A stretch of DNA of 64,000 nucleotides from Jejuia pallidilutea (GCF_002973595.1 NZ_PVEO01000002.1:524379-588378); one strand, 5' to 3'. Positions 44,957 to 55,703 are shown, numbered from the stretch's first letter. Notes: generated by a model from the letters alone, not told the origin. Program-made: numbers and translations.

Positions 44957-45760
44957 ATGAGCGATATAAAACTACCTATTGAAGTACAAAAGGAATTAAA
45001 AAAAATCTCTAAGGTAGCCAGTTATTTATGGCAAAGAGAATGGGCAGAAAGAAATGCTGGAAATATCTCTATGAATTTAACGTCTTTTTTTAAAAAGGAA
45101 GACATTATTGAAATTACTAAAGGTAAGGAGTTTACCCCTTTTGATTTTCCTAAAGGAACAGAAGGTTACGTGCTATTTATCACTGGAACCGGTTGTTACC
45201 TTAGAAGTTTAATTGATGGTATTGAAGAAGCCGCATGTATTTTATATATTAACGATGATGCTACAGGCTATAGAATAATATGGGGAGGCAAAAGGGAAGG
45301 TTTTGGGCCAACTTGCGAATTAATATCCCACTCTAGCATCCACCTGTTTAATACAGAACACAACCCAACACATTTAGCTATTGTACATACACATCCTTTA
45401 GAATTAATTGTGATGAGCCACCACCCGCTGTTTAATGACGAAGAAGAATTAAACAGGCAAATATGGATGATGTGCCCCGAGGTTCGTGTTTTTGTGCCCA
45501 AAGGTATTCACTGTACGCCTTATGCTTTATCTAGTACAGCTGCATTAGCCAAAGTTACCATAGAAGCCTTTAAAACAAGAAATGTTTCGCTTTGGGAAAA
45601 ACATGGTGCTACTGCTACAGGCGAAGATGTAGAAAGAGCTTGGGATTATTTAGATGTAGCAAACAAAGGTGCTAAATTATTATTAATGAGTTGGGCTGCT
45701 GGATTTAAACCAGCAGGCTTAAGCGATGCACAATTAAAAGAATTAGAACAATTTACATAA
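44957..45760 (+). CDS. class II aldolase, rhamnulose-1-phosphate aldolase type
   Basis: A 267-residue zinc aldolase splitting a deoxy-ketose-1-phosphate to DHAP and L-lactaldehyde. The match is to RhaD rather than the shorter FucA (about 215): VASYLWQREWAERNAGNISMN at the N-terminus, VHTHPLELIVMSHH with zinc-binding His, and a final His in KHGATATG. The start at 44957 (MSDIKLPIE) matches family starts; an upstream GTG at 44912 would add a hydrophobic tail of no value. It is followed by fucI after 18 bp. Pairing with FucI rather than RhaI means it probably takes fuculose-1-phosphate, or both. Confidence 0.88.
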   Translation: MSDIKLPIEVQKELKKISKVASYLWQREWAERNAGNISMNLTSFFKKEDIIEITKGKEFTPFDFPKGTEGYVLFITGTGCYLRSLIDGIEEAACILYINDDATGYRIIWGGKREGFGPTCELISHSSIHLFNTEHNPTHLAIVHTHPLELIVMSHHPLFNDEEELNRQIWMMCPEVRVFVPKGIHCTPYALSSTAALAKVTIEAFKTRNVSLWEKHGATATGEDVERAWDYLDVANKGAKLLLMSWAAGFKPAGLSDAQLKELEQFT

Positions 45761-45778
45761 ACCTCTAAAAACATTATA

Positions 45779-47563
45779 ATGAATAGATTAATAGGAAGAT
45801 TACCAAAAATAGGTATTCGCCCAGTAATAGATGGACGTGAAGCAGGTGTTAGAGAATCATTGGAAGGCCAATGTATGGATATGGCAAAAGCTGCTGCTAA
45901 ATTAATTGAAGACAATTTACGTTTTCCTAGTGGAGAAAAAGTAGAGTGCGTTATCGCAGATACAACAATAGGTGGTGTAGCTGATGCTGCTGCTTGTGCA
46001 GATAAATTTAAAAAAGAAGGCGTAGAAGTATCGTTAACCGTAACGCCTTGTTGGTGCTATGGTACCGAAGTTATGGATACAGATCCTTTAATACCAAAAG
46101 CCGTTTGGGGGTTTAACGGTACTGAAAGGCCTGGTGCAGTTTACTTAGCTGCAGCTTTAGCTGGCTATTCACAAAAAGGGCTACCAGCTTTTGGAATTTA
46201 TGGCAGAGAGGTACAAGATGCTGGTGATATGAGTATTCCAAAGGATGTAGAAGAAAAATTATTACGATTTGCAAGGGCAGGATTAGCCGTAGCACAAATG
46301 AAAGGCAAATCTTATTTATCTATAGGCTACAGTTCTATGGGAATTGCCGGCTCTATGGTAGATGTTAATTTTTTACAAGATTACTTTGGAGTTCGTGCAG
46401 AGTTTGTAGAGTCTGTTGAATTATTGCGCAGAATGGATGAAGGCATTTATGATAAAGAGGAATTTGAAAAGGCTTTAGCATGGACCAAAGCAAACTGTAA
46501 AGAAGGTAAGGATTACAATAGTCCCGAAGCTCAAAAATCGGCCGAAGCAAAAAACAAGGAATGGGAAAAAGTTATTAAAATGACACTTATTTGTCGTGAT
46601 TTAATGATTGGAAACCCCAAGCTAAAAGAACTAGGCTTTGGAGAAGAATCTAAAGGAAGAAATGCTATAATGGGTGGTTTTCAAGGACAACGCCAATGGA
46701 CCGATTACCAACCCAATGCCGATTTTACTGAGGCCATTTTAAATTCATCTTTCGATTGGAATGGTATTCGTCAAGCCTTTGTTTTTGCTACCGAAAATGA
46801 TTGTTTGAATGCTGTATCTATGCTATTCGGACATTTATTAACAAACACTGCGCAAATATTCTCGGATGTTAGAACTTTTTGGAGTCCAGAATCTGTAGAA
46901 CGTGTAACAGGAAAAAAATTAACAGGTATTGCCAAAGATGGTATTATTCACTTAATTAATTCTGGCTCTACTACTTTAGATGCTACTGCGCAGCAAACAG
47001 ACAAAGATGGAAATCCTACAATGAAACCTTATTGGGAAATTACCGAAGAAGAAGCGCAAAAATGCTTAGATAACACCAAGTGGCCTGCCGCTATTAGCGA
47101 ATATTTTAGAGGTGGTGGGTTCTCTTCGCAATTTAAAACAAAAGGCGAAATGCCTATGACGATGTGCAGAATAAATCTTGTTAAAGGTATTGGCCCTGTA
47201 TTACAAATTGTTGAAGGCTGGAGTGTAGAATTACCTGAAGACATACACTCCATATTAGACGAAAGAACAAACCCTACATGGCCTACTACTTGGTTTGTAC
47301 CAAGAGTTACCGGAAAAGGGTTCTTTAAAGATGCCTATTCTGTAATGGCCAAATGGGGTGCTAACCACGGTGCTATTTCATACGGACACATTGGTGCAGA
47401 TTTAATTTCATTAGCGTCATTATTAAGAATACCCGTAAACATGCATAATGTTGCAGACGAGGATGTTTTCCGTCCAAGCGCATGGTCTGCTTTTGGAGAA
47501 AATTTAGAATCTGCAGACTACAAGGCCTGTACTACTTATGGCCCTTTGTACGGGTTTAAATAG
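45779..47563 (+). CDS. fucI: L-fucose isomerase
   Basis: A 594-residue cytosolic Mn-dependent isomerase converting L-fucose to L-fuculose (and D-arabinose to D-ribulose). The whole length aligns by eye with E. coli Fuc[21 protein letters not shown] at the start, [32 protein letters not shown], the active-site [12 protein letters not shown] and [17 protein letters not shown] near the end. The active-site Glu (in ATEND) is present. It is preceded by the aldolase by 18 bp and followed by a terminator (47645-47686), so these two form a two-gene operon under the divergent AraC regulator. Confidence 0.97.
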   Translation: MNRLIGRLPKIGIRPVIDGREAGVRESLEGQCMDMAKAAAKLIEDNLRFPSGEKVECVIADTTIGGVADAAACADKFKKEGVEVSLTVTPCWCYGTEVMDTDPLIPKAVWGFNGTERPGAVYLAAALAGYSQKGLPAFGIYGREVQDAGDMSIPKDVEEKLLRFARAGLAVAQMKGKSYLSIGYSSMGIAGSMVDVNFLQDYFGVRAEFVESVELLRRMDEGIYDKEEFEKALAWTKANCKEGKDYNSPEAQKSAEAKNKEWEKVIKMTLICRDLMIGNPKLKELGFGEESKGRNAIMGGFQGQRQWTDYQPNADFTEAILNSSFDWNGIRQAFVFATENDCLNAVSMLFGHLLTNTAQIFSDVRTFWSPESVERVTGKKLTGIAKDGIIHLINSGSTTLDATAQQTDKDGNPTMKPYWEITEEEAQKCLDNTKWPAAISEYFRGGGFSSQFKTKGEMPMTMCRINLVKGIGPVLQIVEGWSVELPEDIHSILDERTNPTWPTTWFVPRVTGKGFFKDAYSVMAKWGANHGAISYGHIGADLISLASLLRIPVNMHNVADEDVFRPSAWSAFGENLESADYKACTTYGPLYGFK

Positions 47564-47644
47564 TTAATATAAAATTGTAGATTATTAGAGTTAGTCATCC
47601 TTTTATCTATGAATTTAATTTCTTTTTTAGTTGTTAGTTTAAGT

Positions 47645-47686
47645 TTTCCCTTTGGCGTGTTGAATTGCTAAAGGGAAATCTTTTTT
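47645..47686 (+). terminator. Rho-independent terminator after fucI
   Basis: TTTCCCTTTGGC (47645-47656) pairs with GCTAAAGGGAAA (47667-47678) in a 12-bp stem with one G-U pair, followed by TC and six T (47681-47686). The rest of the 239-bp gap to the kinase holds a possible weak promoter (TTG 47749-47751, 18 bp, ACAATTTG 47770-47777), so the kinase may be transcribed separately. Confidence 0.8.
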
Positions 47687-47802
47687 CATGTAACTAAAAA
47701 TTAAAATTGCTTAAAACAAAATAAAGTCTAGTAAAAACAATTCTCTTATTGGTTTTTAATCTCATACAAACAATTTGAAACACACTTTAAAATAAAACAT
47801 AA

Positions 47803-49119
47803 ATGAAAAATGTCATAGCTGTTTTTGATATTGGAAAAACAAACAAAAAACTATTTTTATTCGATAAGGATTTTAATGTAGTTCATACAAGTTCCATTCG
47901 TTTTGAAGAAATTGTAGATGATGATAATTATCCGTGTGATAATATTGAAGCCATAGAAGAATGGATAAAAAAAGAGGTTAAAACCATTCAAAAAAGTAAT
48001 GAATTTAAACTTAAGGCTATTAACTTCTCTACCCATGGCGCCACTTTGGTGTATTTAAATGAAGAAGGCAAAAGAATAACACCCCTGTACAACTATCTTA
48101 AACCTTTAGATATTGATTTTACTTCGCTTTACGAATCTAATGGAGGTGTTGAAGAATTCTCAAGAAAAACCGCATCGCCAGCTTACGGAATGTTAAATTC
48201 TGGCTTACAAATGTATTGGTTAAAACATAACAAGCCTCACTATTGGCATAAAGTAAAAACCATTTTACATTACCCGCAGTACTTAAGTTACTTGTTTTCA
48301 AATAAAATTACAGCCGACTTCACATCAGTTGGTGCGCATACTGCCATTTGGGATTTTGATAATATGCAATATCACAACTGGTTAAAAAAAGAAGGCATTA
48401 CATTACCTGAACCAAAACCAGGAAAAAATGCAGATTTAGCTATAGTAAACGAACAAGAAGTAGCCATTGGAAAAGGCTTGCACGATAGTTCTTCATCTAT
48501 TATACCTTTATTAGAAGACAATCAAAATTCAAAAGATGAATTTGTATTACTATCTACTGGAACTTGGATTATTTGTATGAATCCTTTTAGTAAGGAAACG
48601 TTAACGGCAAATCAATTAAAAAATGATTGCCTATGTTTTATGACACCCGATAAAAAACAAATAAAATCTTCAATGCAATTTTTAGGAAAAGTTCATGAAG
48701 TTAATGCCATAGAATTAAGCAAATATTTTAGTGTGGATAAAAGCTACTTTTTAGAATTAACCTTGAATAAAAAACTTTGTTCAGATATTATTTCTACTTC
48801 AAAAGCTACTTTTTTTCCTAACAAGATAGCCGACGATTTTAAGGGTAATTTAAATTGCCTTAATACTTTTGAAAATTACGAGCATGCATATTATCAACTT
48901 GTTTTTGAAATTACCCAGCGTGTTCAACAAGGTATAAATCGAATTTTAGATACAGAACATAACTTAAAAAATATATTTATCTCTGGAGGGTTTAATAGAA
49001 ATGAGATATTTGTAGAATACTTGCGACAAATGATGCCAGAACAAACTATTAAGTTTCCTGAAGGAAAAAATGCCAGTGCTCTCGGTGCTGCTATGTTAAT
49101 GAAGGCTTATATAGAATAA
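47803..49119 (+). CDS. FGGY-family carbohydrate kinase, probable L-fuculose kinase
   Basis: A 438-residue sugar kinase of the FGGY/ASKHA fold. The phosphate-binding motif is FDIGKTNKKLFLFD near the N-terminus; a second is STHGATLVYLNEEG and a third LLSTGTWIICMNPF. The hinge segment ISGGFNRNEIFVEYL is near the C-terminus. It would phosphorylate L-fuculose (or L-rhamnulose) at O1. The size is a little under that of FucK or RhaB from E. coli (about 480), as is usual in Bacteroidota. It lies after the aldolase-fucI operon on the same strand but beyond a terminator. It converges on the sulfatase-rhamnosidase gene (11 bp). Confidence 0.87.
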   Translation: MKNVIAVFDIGKTNKKLFLFDKDFNVVHTSSIRFEEIVDDDNYPCDNIEAIEEWIKKEVKTIQKSNEFKLKAINFSTHGATLVYLNEEGKRITPLYNYLKPLDIDFTSLYESNGGVEEFSRKTASPAYGMLNSGLQMYWLKHNKPHYWHKVKTILHYPQYLSYLFSNKITADFTSVGAHTAIWDFDNMQYHNWLKKEGITLPEPKPGKNADLAIVNEQEVAIGKGLHDSSSSIIPLLEDNQNSKDEFVLLSTGTWIICMNPFSKETLTANQLKNDCLCFMTPDKKQIKSSMQFLGKVHEVNAIELSKYFSVDKSYFLELTLNKKLCSDIISTSKATFFPNKIADDFKGNLNCLNTFENYEHAYYQLVFEITQRVQQGINRILDTEHNLKNIFISGGFNRNEIFVEYLRQMMPEQTIKFPEGKNASALGAAMLMKAYIE

Positions 49120-49130
49120 AACATTTTTAA

Positions 49131-52100
49131 CTAATTGATTTTTATTAGTATGTTGTGTTTACCTGGATTTAATGCAATTGGCTTTTCCGTGGACGATAAT
49201 GTTTCTCCATTGTGTATTAATTCTTTACCTTCTAGATCATCTAAAGAAAAATAGGCCGTCATGTTACCTGGTATGTCAATTACATAAGTTTGTAAATCTT
49301 TACCATTGCTAGAATACTTTCCTTTAATTTTACCTCTTACAGTAGGTACTGTTATTTCACTAGATTTTAGCTTGCTCATTTGTGGCTTAATAGTGGCCTC
49401 AGCAAAACCAGGTGTTTTTGGCATTATACCCCACAAACGCCTTGGAATTATATTGGCTGGTACAGCACCCCAAGCGTGATTCCAATCTAAATTATTTTTA
49501 TACTTGTAATCCCAAGCTTCTAAAGTAATTGTAGAGCCAATACGAATCATATTATACCAACTTCTCTCAGCAGTACTTACCAATAAATCTAAGGCATAAT
49601 CTTCTTCACCTGCTTTATATAATCCGTCCATTAAAAACTGGGCACCGTAAACACTGCATGCCATACCTCTAGATTTAATATAATTAACAACAGACCCATA
49701 ATGCTCTTCTGGCACTAAACCAAACGCTAAAGGCATCATGTTTGCGTGTAAAGAAGCATGGTCTGTACCAATTCCATCTATATAAATTCCGCGTTCTTTA
49801 TCAAACATTTGCTCGTTAATAGCTTTTTTTGCTTTAGCAGCTCTTAACTCAAAATCTAACACCTCATCAGTTTTACCAAGAATTTTGGCAAACTCTATCA
49901 TAATCCTCATATTCTCATAAAAGAAAGCGTTAATCACTGTATTGTAAGGCCTAAATACAAATCCATCACGTTCTCCTTTAATTTTATTACCGCTACTAAA
50001 ACTGGCTGGTGGCCAATCTACAATATCAGTAAGTGGTTTTTTATATCCTTCTTTAAAACCAAGTTTTAACATAAATTCATGATCTACTTTGGTAGAAGTA
50101 ATTAAGCCATCTTCGTTAGATAGTTCGTATAGTGTTTTATGTTTAAGTGCTTCATAATAGCGCTCTATGAGTTCTGTATTACCTGTATACATATAGTCGG
50201 CATGTATTAATAACGCTACATGCTGTTGCCATTCGGTTGGCCATGTTGGGTTTTTCATAAAATACTCTATAGTTCGTCTTGCCATAGCGTATTCCCTGTC
50301 TGTTGTATAATGACTTAATTGGTTTAAATAAGCATCAGCTTCATAAGGAATACGTTCTCTATCTCCATCAACATATAACCCGTTGAATGTTGTGGCTTTT
50401 ATAGAATATTTACATAAATCCCAAACTTGATTTAAAATATCATTATCACTTTTAAAGCTACTCGCGATCTCGTCCCAATAAGTATGAAATGCTAACTGTT
50501 CAATATGTTTAGCCAAAATGGGTTCTTGAGCTCCTTGTATTTCTGCATATCTAAATGGTACAAGTGTGGGAAAACCTTTAGGCAAAGGAACTGCTTTATC
50601 TGGTTGGGTATTTCTTTTGTCCTTTTTTACGGGAATTCTATATTTTTCTTGACCTGGCTTTACATTAACTTTTAATTCTTGGTAACGAATAGTACTTTTT
50701 TTAGGTGGAATTCTGTTAATGTTTCCTTTTTCATCAGTCATTTCTCCAACTCTAATTGTTAAAGTATGAGGCGTTTTAGCATGGTATGTAAAATCCATAG
50801 TGGCAAAAGCGGCCTTTCCAAAATCTATAAAATAAAAACTGTCTCTTTTCTCAAATTTTACAGGTTTAATTTTACTAATTATATATCTATTTTCGGTAGA
50901 AACCATATAACTATCGCTTTGTCCCGTAGTGAATTTTTGAACTTCGGAATAATCGACCAATCTGTTATTTTCATCCCAAATTCTTACCTTCCAGTAATAC
51001 GTTTTTCCTACTTCTAATACCTTTCCATTATATTCAACATTCGTTGATGCTGTTGAACGTATTTTTTTGCTATCCCAAACATCTCCATTATTATTATCAA
51101 TACTCTGTTTATTTGAAGCTACCAAGATTTGATAAGCAGATTGAAATTTAGAACCTAACGGTACTGTCCATCCAAATTCTGGTTTTAAATCGAAAATCTC
51201 AACATTTTCAGAAGGCTCCCTAACCAATTCAACAGTTAAATCTATGGGTGCAGCCCTATAAAAATTGCTGTTCTTCGTAATTAGCTCATTAAGTTTTTTG
51301 CGAAGTTTATTGGCTACTTCTTTATATTTTTTGTTGTCTATCAGATTTTTTGCCTCTAGTGGATCCTTTTTTAAGTTATAAAGTTGTTCTATAGATTTAT
51401 CGTTTATGTATCTAAAATATTTCCATTCTTTAGTGCGTACACCTTCACTGGGTGGAATTTCACTAAAATCCCAAAGATGTTCTATTAATATCGTATCTCT
51501 TTTTATGGCTTTTGTTTGTTTTTTAACAATAGGCAGTAAACTTTTACCTTGCCAAGATTTTGGAGGTTTTAATCCTGCTAGGTCAACAATAGTTGATGGT
51601 ATGTCTATATTCAAAACCATATCATCAACATCTTTGTGTTTTTTTTCTCTTGGGTCGTAAATAATTAAAGGTACTCTAATAGAATTATCATACATTAACC
51701 ATTTTCCAGCAAATTGGCGTTCTCCTAAGAAATACCCATTATCGCCCATAACAATAATCACAGTATTTTTTTCAAGGCCTTTTTCTTTTAATTTTTTCCG
51801 AATTTTAGCTATTTCTATATCTATACCAGATATCATACGGTAATAGCCTTTTAAACTATGTTGGTATTTTTCTGGTGTATTGTAGCGCCAGGTCCAACGT
51901 AATCTATTAAACCCATCTCTAACAATTTTAGGTTGTTCCAGAAAATATTTATCATCTCCTAGTTTTGGCTCTGGAATTGTTGTGTTTACTAATAAATTAT
52001 CAGTAGCCTCCTGCCAAAAGTATTGCTCTACAGCAGCATCGTGTGCATGTGGTGCGCTAAAGCTTAGCGATAGGCAAAATGGTTTTTCTTTAGATGCATT

Positions 52101-52655
52101 TTTATCGATAAAATCTAGTGCTTTTTGTCCCGTATATCTTGTTAAGTGTACCGTATCATTATCTATAGTTTTATAATAATAACCTCTTTTATCTTTAAAA
52201 CGATTATTTCTATCGTAATCTTCATACTCATGAAATTGTTTATCTAGCTCACTATATCGCACACCATATTTACCGTAAAATCCTGTATAATACCCGTTAT
52301 CTTTTAAAAGTCTTGGATAAGAATTTACCATGTATTCGCTTCTTATATTTCCTGTTTGAAAATTGTAGTTATGCGAACGTTCATGAAGTCCTGTTAAAAT
52401 ACTTGCTCTACTTGCAGCACAAATTGGTGTTGTAACTATTGCTGTATTAAAATAAATTCCAGATTTGGCCAAATCGTCCATTTGGGGCGTTTTAACAAAT
52501 TTATTACCTGCATATCCAATAGCATCAAAGCGTTGATCGTCTGTAAGGATGAAAATTATATTGGGTTTTTCTTGTTTAGTACTTTGCTGAGCATAAGCAA
52601 AACTAAAGCTGTAGAACAAAGAAAATATCGTTACCAGAAAGCTGTTTTTAAACAT
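49131..52655 (-). CDS. sulfatase-GH78 alpha-L-rhamnosidase fusion protein
   Basis: A single 1174-residue secreted protein (signal peptide about 1-22) with two enzymes. The sulfatase domain spans about 29-465: metal motif [16 protein letters not shown], formylglycine site CAASR (Cys79; Ala instead of Pro), and [14 protein letters not shown]. Here GKYGVR stands where GKWH is usual, so the conserved His is missing. The GH78 domain runs from about 470 to the end: N-terminal beta domain [20 protein letters not shown], catalytic segment [20 protein letters not shown] (762-781) and a C-terminal beta domain from about 1080. It should desulfate and release terminal L-rhamnose. A similar two-domain protein occurs in flavobacterial ulvan loci (from memory). 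Confidence 0.93.
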   Translation of the reverse strand: MFKNSFLVTIFSLFYSFSFAYAQQSTKQEKPNIIFILTDDQRFDAIGYAGNKFVKTPQMDDLAKSGIYFNTAIVTTPICAASRASILTGLHERSHNYNFQTGNIRSEYMVNSYPRLLKDNGYYTGFYGKYGVRYSELDKQFHEYEDYDRNNRFKDKRGYYYKTIDNDTVHLTRYTGQKALDFIDKNASKEKPFCLSLSFSAPHAHDAAVEQYFWQEATDNLLVNTTIPEPKLGDDKYFLEQPKIVRDGFNRLRWTWRYNTPEKYQHSLKGYYRMISGIDIEIAKIRKKLKEKGLEKNTVIIVMGDNGYFLGERQFAGKWLMYDNSIRVPLIIYDPREKKHKDVDDMVLNIDIPSTIVDLAGLKPPKSWQGKSLLPIVKKQTKAIKRDTILIEHLWDFSEIPPSEGVRTKEWKYFRYINDKSIEQLYNLKKDPLEAKNLIDNKKYKEVANKLRKKLNELITKNSNFYRAAPIDLTVELVREPSENVEIFDLKPEFGWTVPLGSKFQSAYQILVASNKQSIDNNNGDVWDSKKIRSTASTNVEYNGKVLEVGKTYYWKVRIWDENNRLVDYSEVQKFTTGQSDSYMVSTENRYIISKIKPVKFEKRDSFYFIDFGKAAFATMDFTYHAKTPHTLTIRVGEMTDEKGNINRIPPKKSTIRYQELKVNVKPGQEKYRIPVKKDKRNTQPDKAVPLPKGFPTLVPFRYAEIQGAQEPILAKHIEQLAFHTYWDEIASSFKSDNDILNQVWDLCKYSIKATTFNGLYVDGDRERIPYEADAYLNQLSHYTTDREYAMARRTIEYFMKNPTWPTEWQQHVALLIHADYMYTGNTELIERYYEALKHKTLYELSNEDGLITSTKVDHEFMLKLGFKEGYKKPLTDIVDWPPASFSSGNKIKGERDGFVFRPYNTVINAFFYENMRIMIEFAKILGKTDEVLDFELRAAKAKKAINEQMFDKERGIYIDGIGTDHASLHANMMPLAFGLVPEEHYGSVVNYIKSRGMACSVYGAQFLMDGLYKAGEEDYALDLLVSTAERSWYNMIRIGSTITLEAWDYKYKNNLDWNHAWGAVPANIIPRRLWGIMPKTPGFAEATIKPQMSKLKSSEITVPTVRGKIKGKYSSNGKDLQTYVIDIPGNMTAYFSLDDLEGKELIHNGETLSSTEKPIALNPGKHNILIKIN

Positions 52656-52707
52656 ATCTGTTATTAAATTTATTGATTTATTTTATGTTATTGAAGCATG
52701 TAAAAAT

Positions 52708-52715
52708 CAAAATTA
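52708..52715 (-). promoter_or_regulatory. candidate -7 box of the sulfatase-GH78 gene
   Basis: The minus strand reads TAATTTTG (perfect TAnnTTTG), 52 bp before the start codon at 52655. No -33 TTG at the expected spacing. The 259-bp gap to dctM has no gene, and no good terminator of dctM was found. Confidence 0.35.
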
Positions 52716-52914
52716 AAACTTTGTGCTTAAAAATCTATCCTACTATGTCCTGCTCTAACTAACAAAAAAGCTCAATTGAAAAACTACGCCTGTAGGATAA
52801 AAAAACTATCTTACAACTAGTAGCTATAACATAGTCTTTAACTTAGATGAGCTTTAGTTACAAAACACCTGTAAACTACAAAATCCTTACATCATTAAGA
52901 TTGAGGAATAATCT

Positions 52915-54219
52915 TTACAAATCAAACAACCTTGGTAAAAACATTGATATTTCTGGTATAAAACTTATAAGCATTAATACTGCTACCATAATGGCTAAAA
53001 ACGGTAATAAGGGTTTTATAACTTGTGTGACCGATACTTTTGCAACACCGCTTCCAACAAATAGCAAGGTGCCTACAGGAGGCGTACATATACCTATACA
53101 TAAATTAAGTACAATTACAATTCCGAAGTGAACAGGATCCATCCCCAGAGTAGTAACAACAGGAAGAAATATAGGTGTAAAGATTAAAACTGCGGGCGTC
53201 ATATCCATAAAGGTCCCGATAATTAATAAAATAAGATTAATAGCTAAAAAGATAGCAAATTTGTTGTTTAACGATTCTAATAAAAATGCACTAATCATTT
53301 CTGGAATACCTTCAAAAGAAAACAACCACGACATAGCCATAGATGTACAAATTAAAAACATTACCACAGCTGTAGTTTTAGCACTAGACAATAAAACCCC
53401 AGAGAAATCTTTTATTTTCATATCGCCATAGGCTAAGGATAATATTGCGGCATATAGCACAGCAATAACCGATGCTTCTGTAGCTGTAAAAATTCCAGCC
53501 ACAATACCTCCAACTACAATAACCAACAGTAATAAACTAAAAAAAGCTTTTCTAAAGTACATCCAAATTTCTGAAAATGTAGCTCGTTTTCCTTTAGCAT
53601 AGCCTTTAGATATTGCAATAAAGGCAACATAGCCCATTATTGCAAAGCCTAATAAAATACCAGGTAGGTAACCTGCAATAAATAAAGCTGCAACTGATGC
53701 TGTTCCGCCACTCGCCAGAGCATATACTATTAAAATATTACTTGGTGGTATTAATAACCCTGTAGTAGACGATGTAATATTTACCGATGCACTTAATGTT
53801 CTTGGGTAACCTTCTTCTTCCATTCTATCCGTCATAATACTACCAATTGCAGATGCGGCAGCAAGTGCTGAACCCGATATAGCTCCAAATAACATAGATG
53901 CCAGAATATTAACGTAAGCTAATCCTCCTGGTAAGCTTGCTACCAAAGATTTGGCAAAATTAATAAGCCTATTTGCAATACCACCGCGTTTCATAATATC
54001 GCCAGCTAGAATAAAGAAGGGAATTGCTAATAGTGCAAAACTGTCTATTCCCGTGGTCATACGTTGAGCAATGGTGGTTAAACCTGGTAGCTTATCAATG
54101 TTTAATAATAGGCTTAATGTTGTTGCAATCCCAATACTATAGGCAACGGGTACTTTAAGTAATAATAACGTAAAGAAACTAACAAACAAAACGATAATAC
54201 TTATAATTTCTATACTCAT
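52915..54219 (-). CDS. dctM: TRAP transporter large permease, DctM family
   Basis: A 434-residue inner-membrane protein with about 12 hydrophobic segments. DctM family markers are LLLLKVPVAYSIGIATT, FFILAGDIMKRGGIANRLINFAKSLVASLPGGLAYVNIL, LLIPPSNILIVYALASGG and the C-terminal GICTPPVGTLLFV. It is the channel-forming subunit of the Na+-dependent TRAP transporter, with DctQ (2 bp away) and DctP. Given UxaC and Kdu/Uxu genes upstream, the substrate is most likely a uronate. It is the last gene of the operon. Confidence 0.95.
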   Translation of the reverse strand: MSIEIISIIVLFVSFFTLLLLKVPVAYSIGIATTLSLLLNIDKLPGLTTIAQRMTTGIDSFALLAIPFFILAGDIMKRGGIANRLINFAKSLVASLPGGLAYVNILASMLFGAISGSALAAASAIGSIMTDRMEEEGYPRTLSASVNITSSTTGLLIPPSNILIVYALASGGTASVAALFIAGYLPGILLGFAIMGYVAFIAISKGYAKGKRATFSEIWMYFRKAFFSLLLLVIVVGGIVAGIFTATEASVIAVLYAAILSLAYGDMKIKDFSGVLLSSAKTTAVVMFLICTSMAMSWLFSFEGIPEMISAFLLESLNNKFAIFLAINLILLIIGTFMDMTPAVLIFTPIFLPVVTTLGMDPVHFGIVIVLNLCIGICTPPVGTLLFVGSGVAKVSVTQVIKPLLPFLAIMVAVLMLISFIPEISMFLPRLFDL

Positions 54220-54221
54220 AA

Positions 54222-54713
54222 CTATTCTATGTTTTTATTTTTTAAAAAATTTGATATGTGATATATTGAAAAGCACATAATTAAAAAGCCGCTAAATGGC
54301 ATAATGGCGTACACATAACCTAGCGGAATACGTAATGTCCCTGATAACTGTTCTAAATGTAGTGTTGTGTAAACTAAATTTAATCCACCAATTACCATTA
54401 CTATTAGAGCAAATAAAAATATTAACACTTCTATAAGTATAGAGGCTTTACGCTTATTGGTTTCAGAAAATTTTTGATATAAGAAGTCCATTGATAAGTG
54501 TTCTTTTTTTCCATTAAGGTAGGCAGCACCTAAAATTGTCATCCATATTAATGCAAATCGAGCAAACTCTTCTGTCCACGTAAAAGAAGTACCTAAAAGA
54601 TACCTTGAGAATACTTGAAACAATACATCTAATACCAAAAGTGCAAAAATCACTATCATAAACACCTCAAGAATTCGGCTTACTCTATTAAAAATAAGAT
54701 CTACTTTGCTCAT
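54222..54713 (-). CDS. dctQ: TRAP transporter small permease, DctQ family
   Basis: A 163-residue membrane protein with four predicted transmembrane segments (starting about 15, 48, 90 and 130). The conserved FTWTEEFARFALIWMTILGAAYL of DctQ is present. It has 2-bp gaps on both sides. It joins DctM in the membrane and is needed for transport. Identification is firm, and its role is only structural/functional with the P and M subunits. Confidence 0.93.
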   Translation of the reverse strand: MSKVDLIFNRVSRILEVFMIVIFALLVLDVLFQVFSRYLLGTSFTWTEEFARFALIWMTILGAAYLNGKKEHLSMDFLYQKFSETNKRKASILIEVLIFLFALIVMVIGGLNLVYTTLHLEQLSGTLRIPLGYVYAIMPFSGFLIMCFSIYHISNFLKNKNIE

Positions 54714-54715
54714 AA

Positions 54716-55690
54716 TTATTTATTTTTAATTTGATTTACTATGGGTTCCATTTCTGGAAACTCCTTTACAAATTCTTCGACAACTGATTTTGATTTTTCA
54801 GCAAACAACGATTTGTCTGGAATAATAATTTCTACTCCAGCTTCCCTAGCTATTTTCATTGATTCTTCTACAGATTCATTCCAGAACTTCTTTTGAGCCT
54901 GGGCAGACTCATCAGCAGCCTCCTGTACCCATACTTTTTCTTCTTCAGATAGTTTATCCCAAAACTTCGTACCTATTAAAAGCACATCTGGAACAGATGA
55001 ATGTTGATCTAAGGTGTAATATTTACTAATTTCATAATGATTCGAGGATACAAACGAAGGCGGATTGTTTTCAGCACCGTCTACTACCCCCTGCTGGATA
55101 GCTGTATATAATTCGCCATAAGCTAATGGTGTTGCAGAACCACCCATGGAATTTACCATATTAATAGCCATTTGGTTGTTCATAACCCTAATTTTTAACC
55201 CCTTTAAATCTTCAGGGGTTCTTATTGCTTTTTGGCTGGTATAAAAACTTCTGCTTCCAGCATCATAATAACAAAGGCCACGTAACCAAAACTTACTACC
55301 CTTTTGTAATATTGATTTGCCAATTTCGCCTTCTAAAACTTCAAACTGATGATCTTTATCCCTAAACAGATAAGGGATCCCCAAAATATGATATTCTGGC
55401 ACAAAGTTAGATAAAGTTGCTGCACTAACTTTAGTAGCAGCCACAGAGCCTATTTGCAATAGCTCTAATACTTCTCGTTCTGATCCTAACTGAGCATCAG
55501 GAAAAATTTTAACCTTTAAAGTACCATTAGACTTTTGCTCTAAAGCCTTTTGAAATTCTAAAATCCCTTTATGTACAGGGTGTGTTTGAGGCAGGGTATG
55601 GCCTAAATAGAGTACTTTAGTACCTGTTTCCTCTTTGCAAGATGTAATACCTATACATAGGATTACTAAAAGAATTAATTTGTATCTCAT
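54716..55690 (-). CDS. dctP: TRAP transporter solute-binding protein, DctP family, lipoprotein-like
   Basis: A 324-residue substrate-binding protein. The N-terminus has a lipobox (GITSCKEE, Cys18), so it is probably tethered to a membrane rather than free in the periplasm. DctP features are LGHTLPQTHPVHKGILEF, LKVKIFPDAQLGSEREVLELLQIG, the ligand-site arginine in LKGLKIRVMNNQ and GVVDGAENNPPSF. The ligand is a sugar acid by family rule (uronates, gluconates). It follows uxaC after 13 bp, supporting glucuronate or galacturonate as substrate. Confidence 0.93.
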   Translation of the reverse strand: MRYKLILLVILCIGITSCKEETGTKVLYLGHTLPQTHPVHKGILEFQKALEQKSNGTLKVKIFPDAQLGSEREVLELLQIGSVAATKVSAATLSNFVPEYHILGIPYLFRDKDHQFEVLEGEIGKSILQKGSKFWLRGLCYYDAGSRSFYTSQKAIRTPEDLKGLKIRVMNNQMAINMVNSMGGSATPLAYGELYTAIQQGVVDGAENNPPSFVSSNHYEISKYYTLDQHSSVPDVLLIGTKFWDKLSEEEKVWVQEAADESAQAQKKFWNESVEESMKIAREAGVEIIIPDKSLFAEKSKSVVEEFVKEFPEMEPIVNQIKNK

Positions 55691-55703
55691 TGATAACTTT
55701 TAT

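Noticed and set aside
47564..47802. Possible small RNA or riboswitch between fucI and the kinase
   Set aside because: The only structure is a standard terminator hairpin with T-run; no conserved riboswitch motif is seen.
52736..52805. TATCCTAC ... GTAGGATA inverted repeat upstream of the sulfatase-GH78 gene
   Set aside because: Eight-base arms about 48 bp apart in AT-rich DNA are too weak to call without conservation data.
52897..52915. AAGATT/AATCTT hairpin at the end of dctM
   Set aside because: Only 6 bp, overlaps the stop codon region and is not followed by a T-run on the minus strand; not a terminator.
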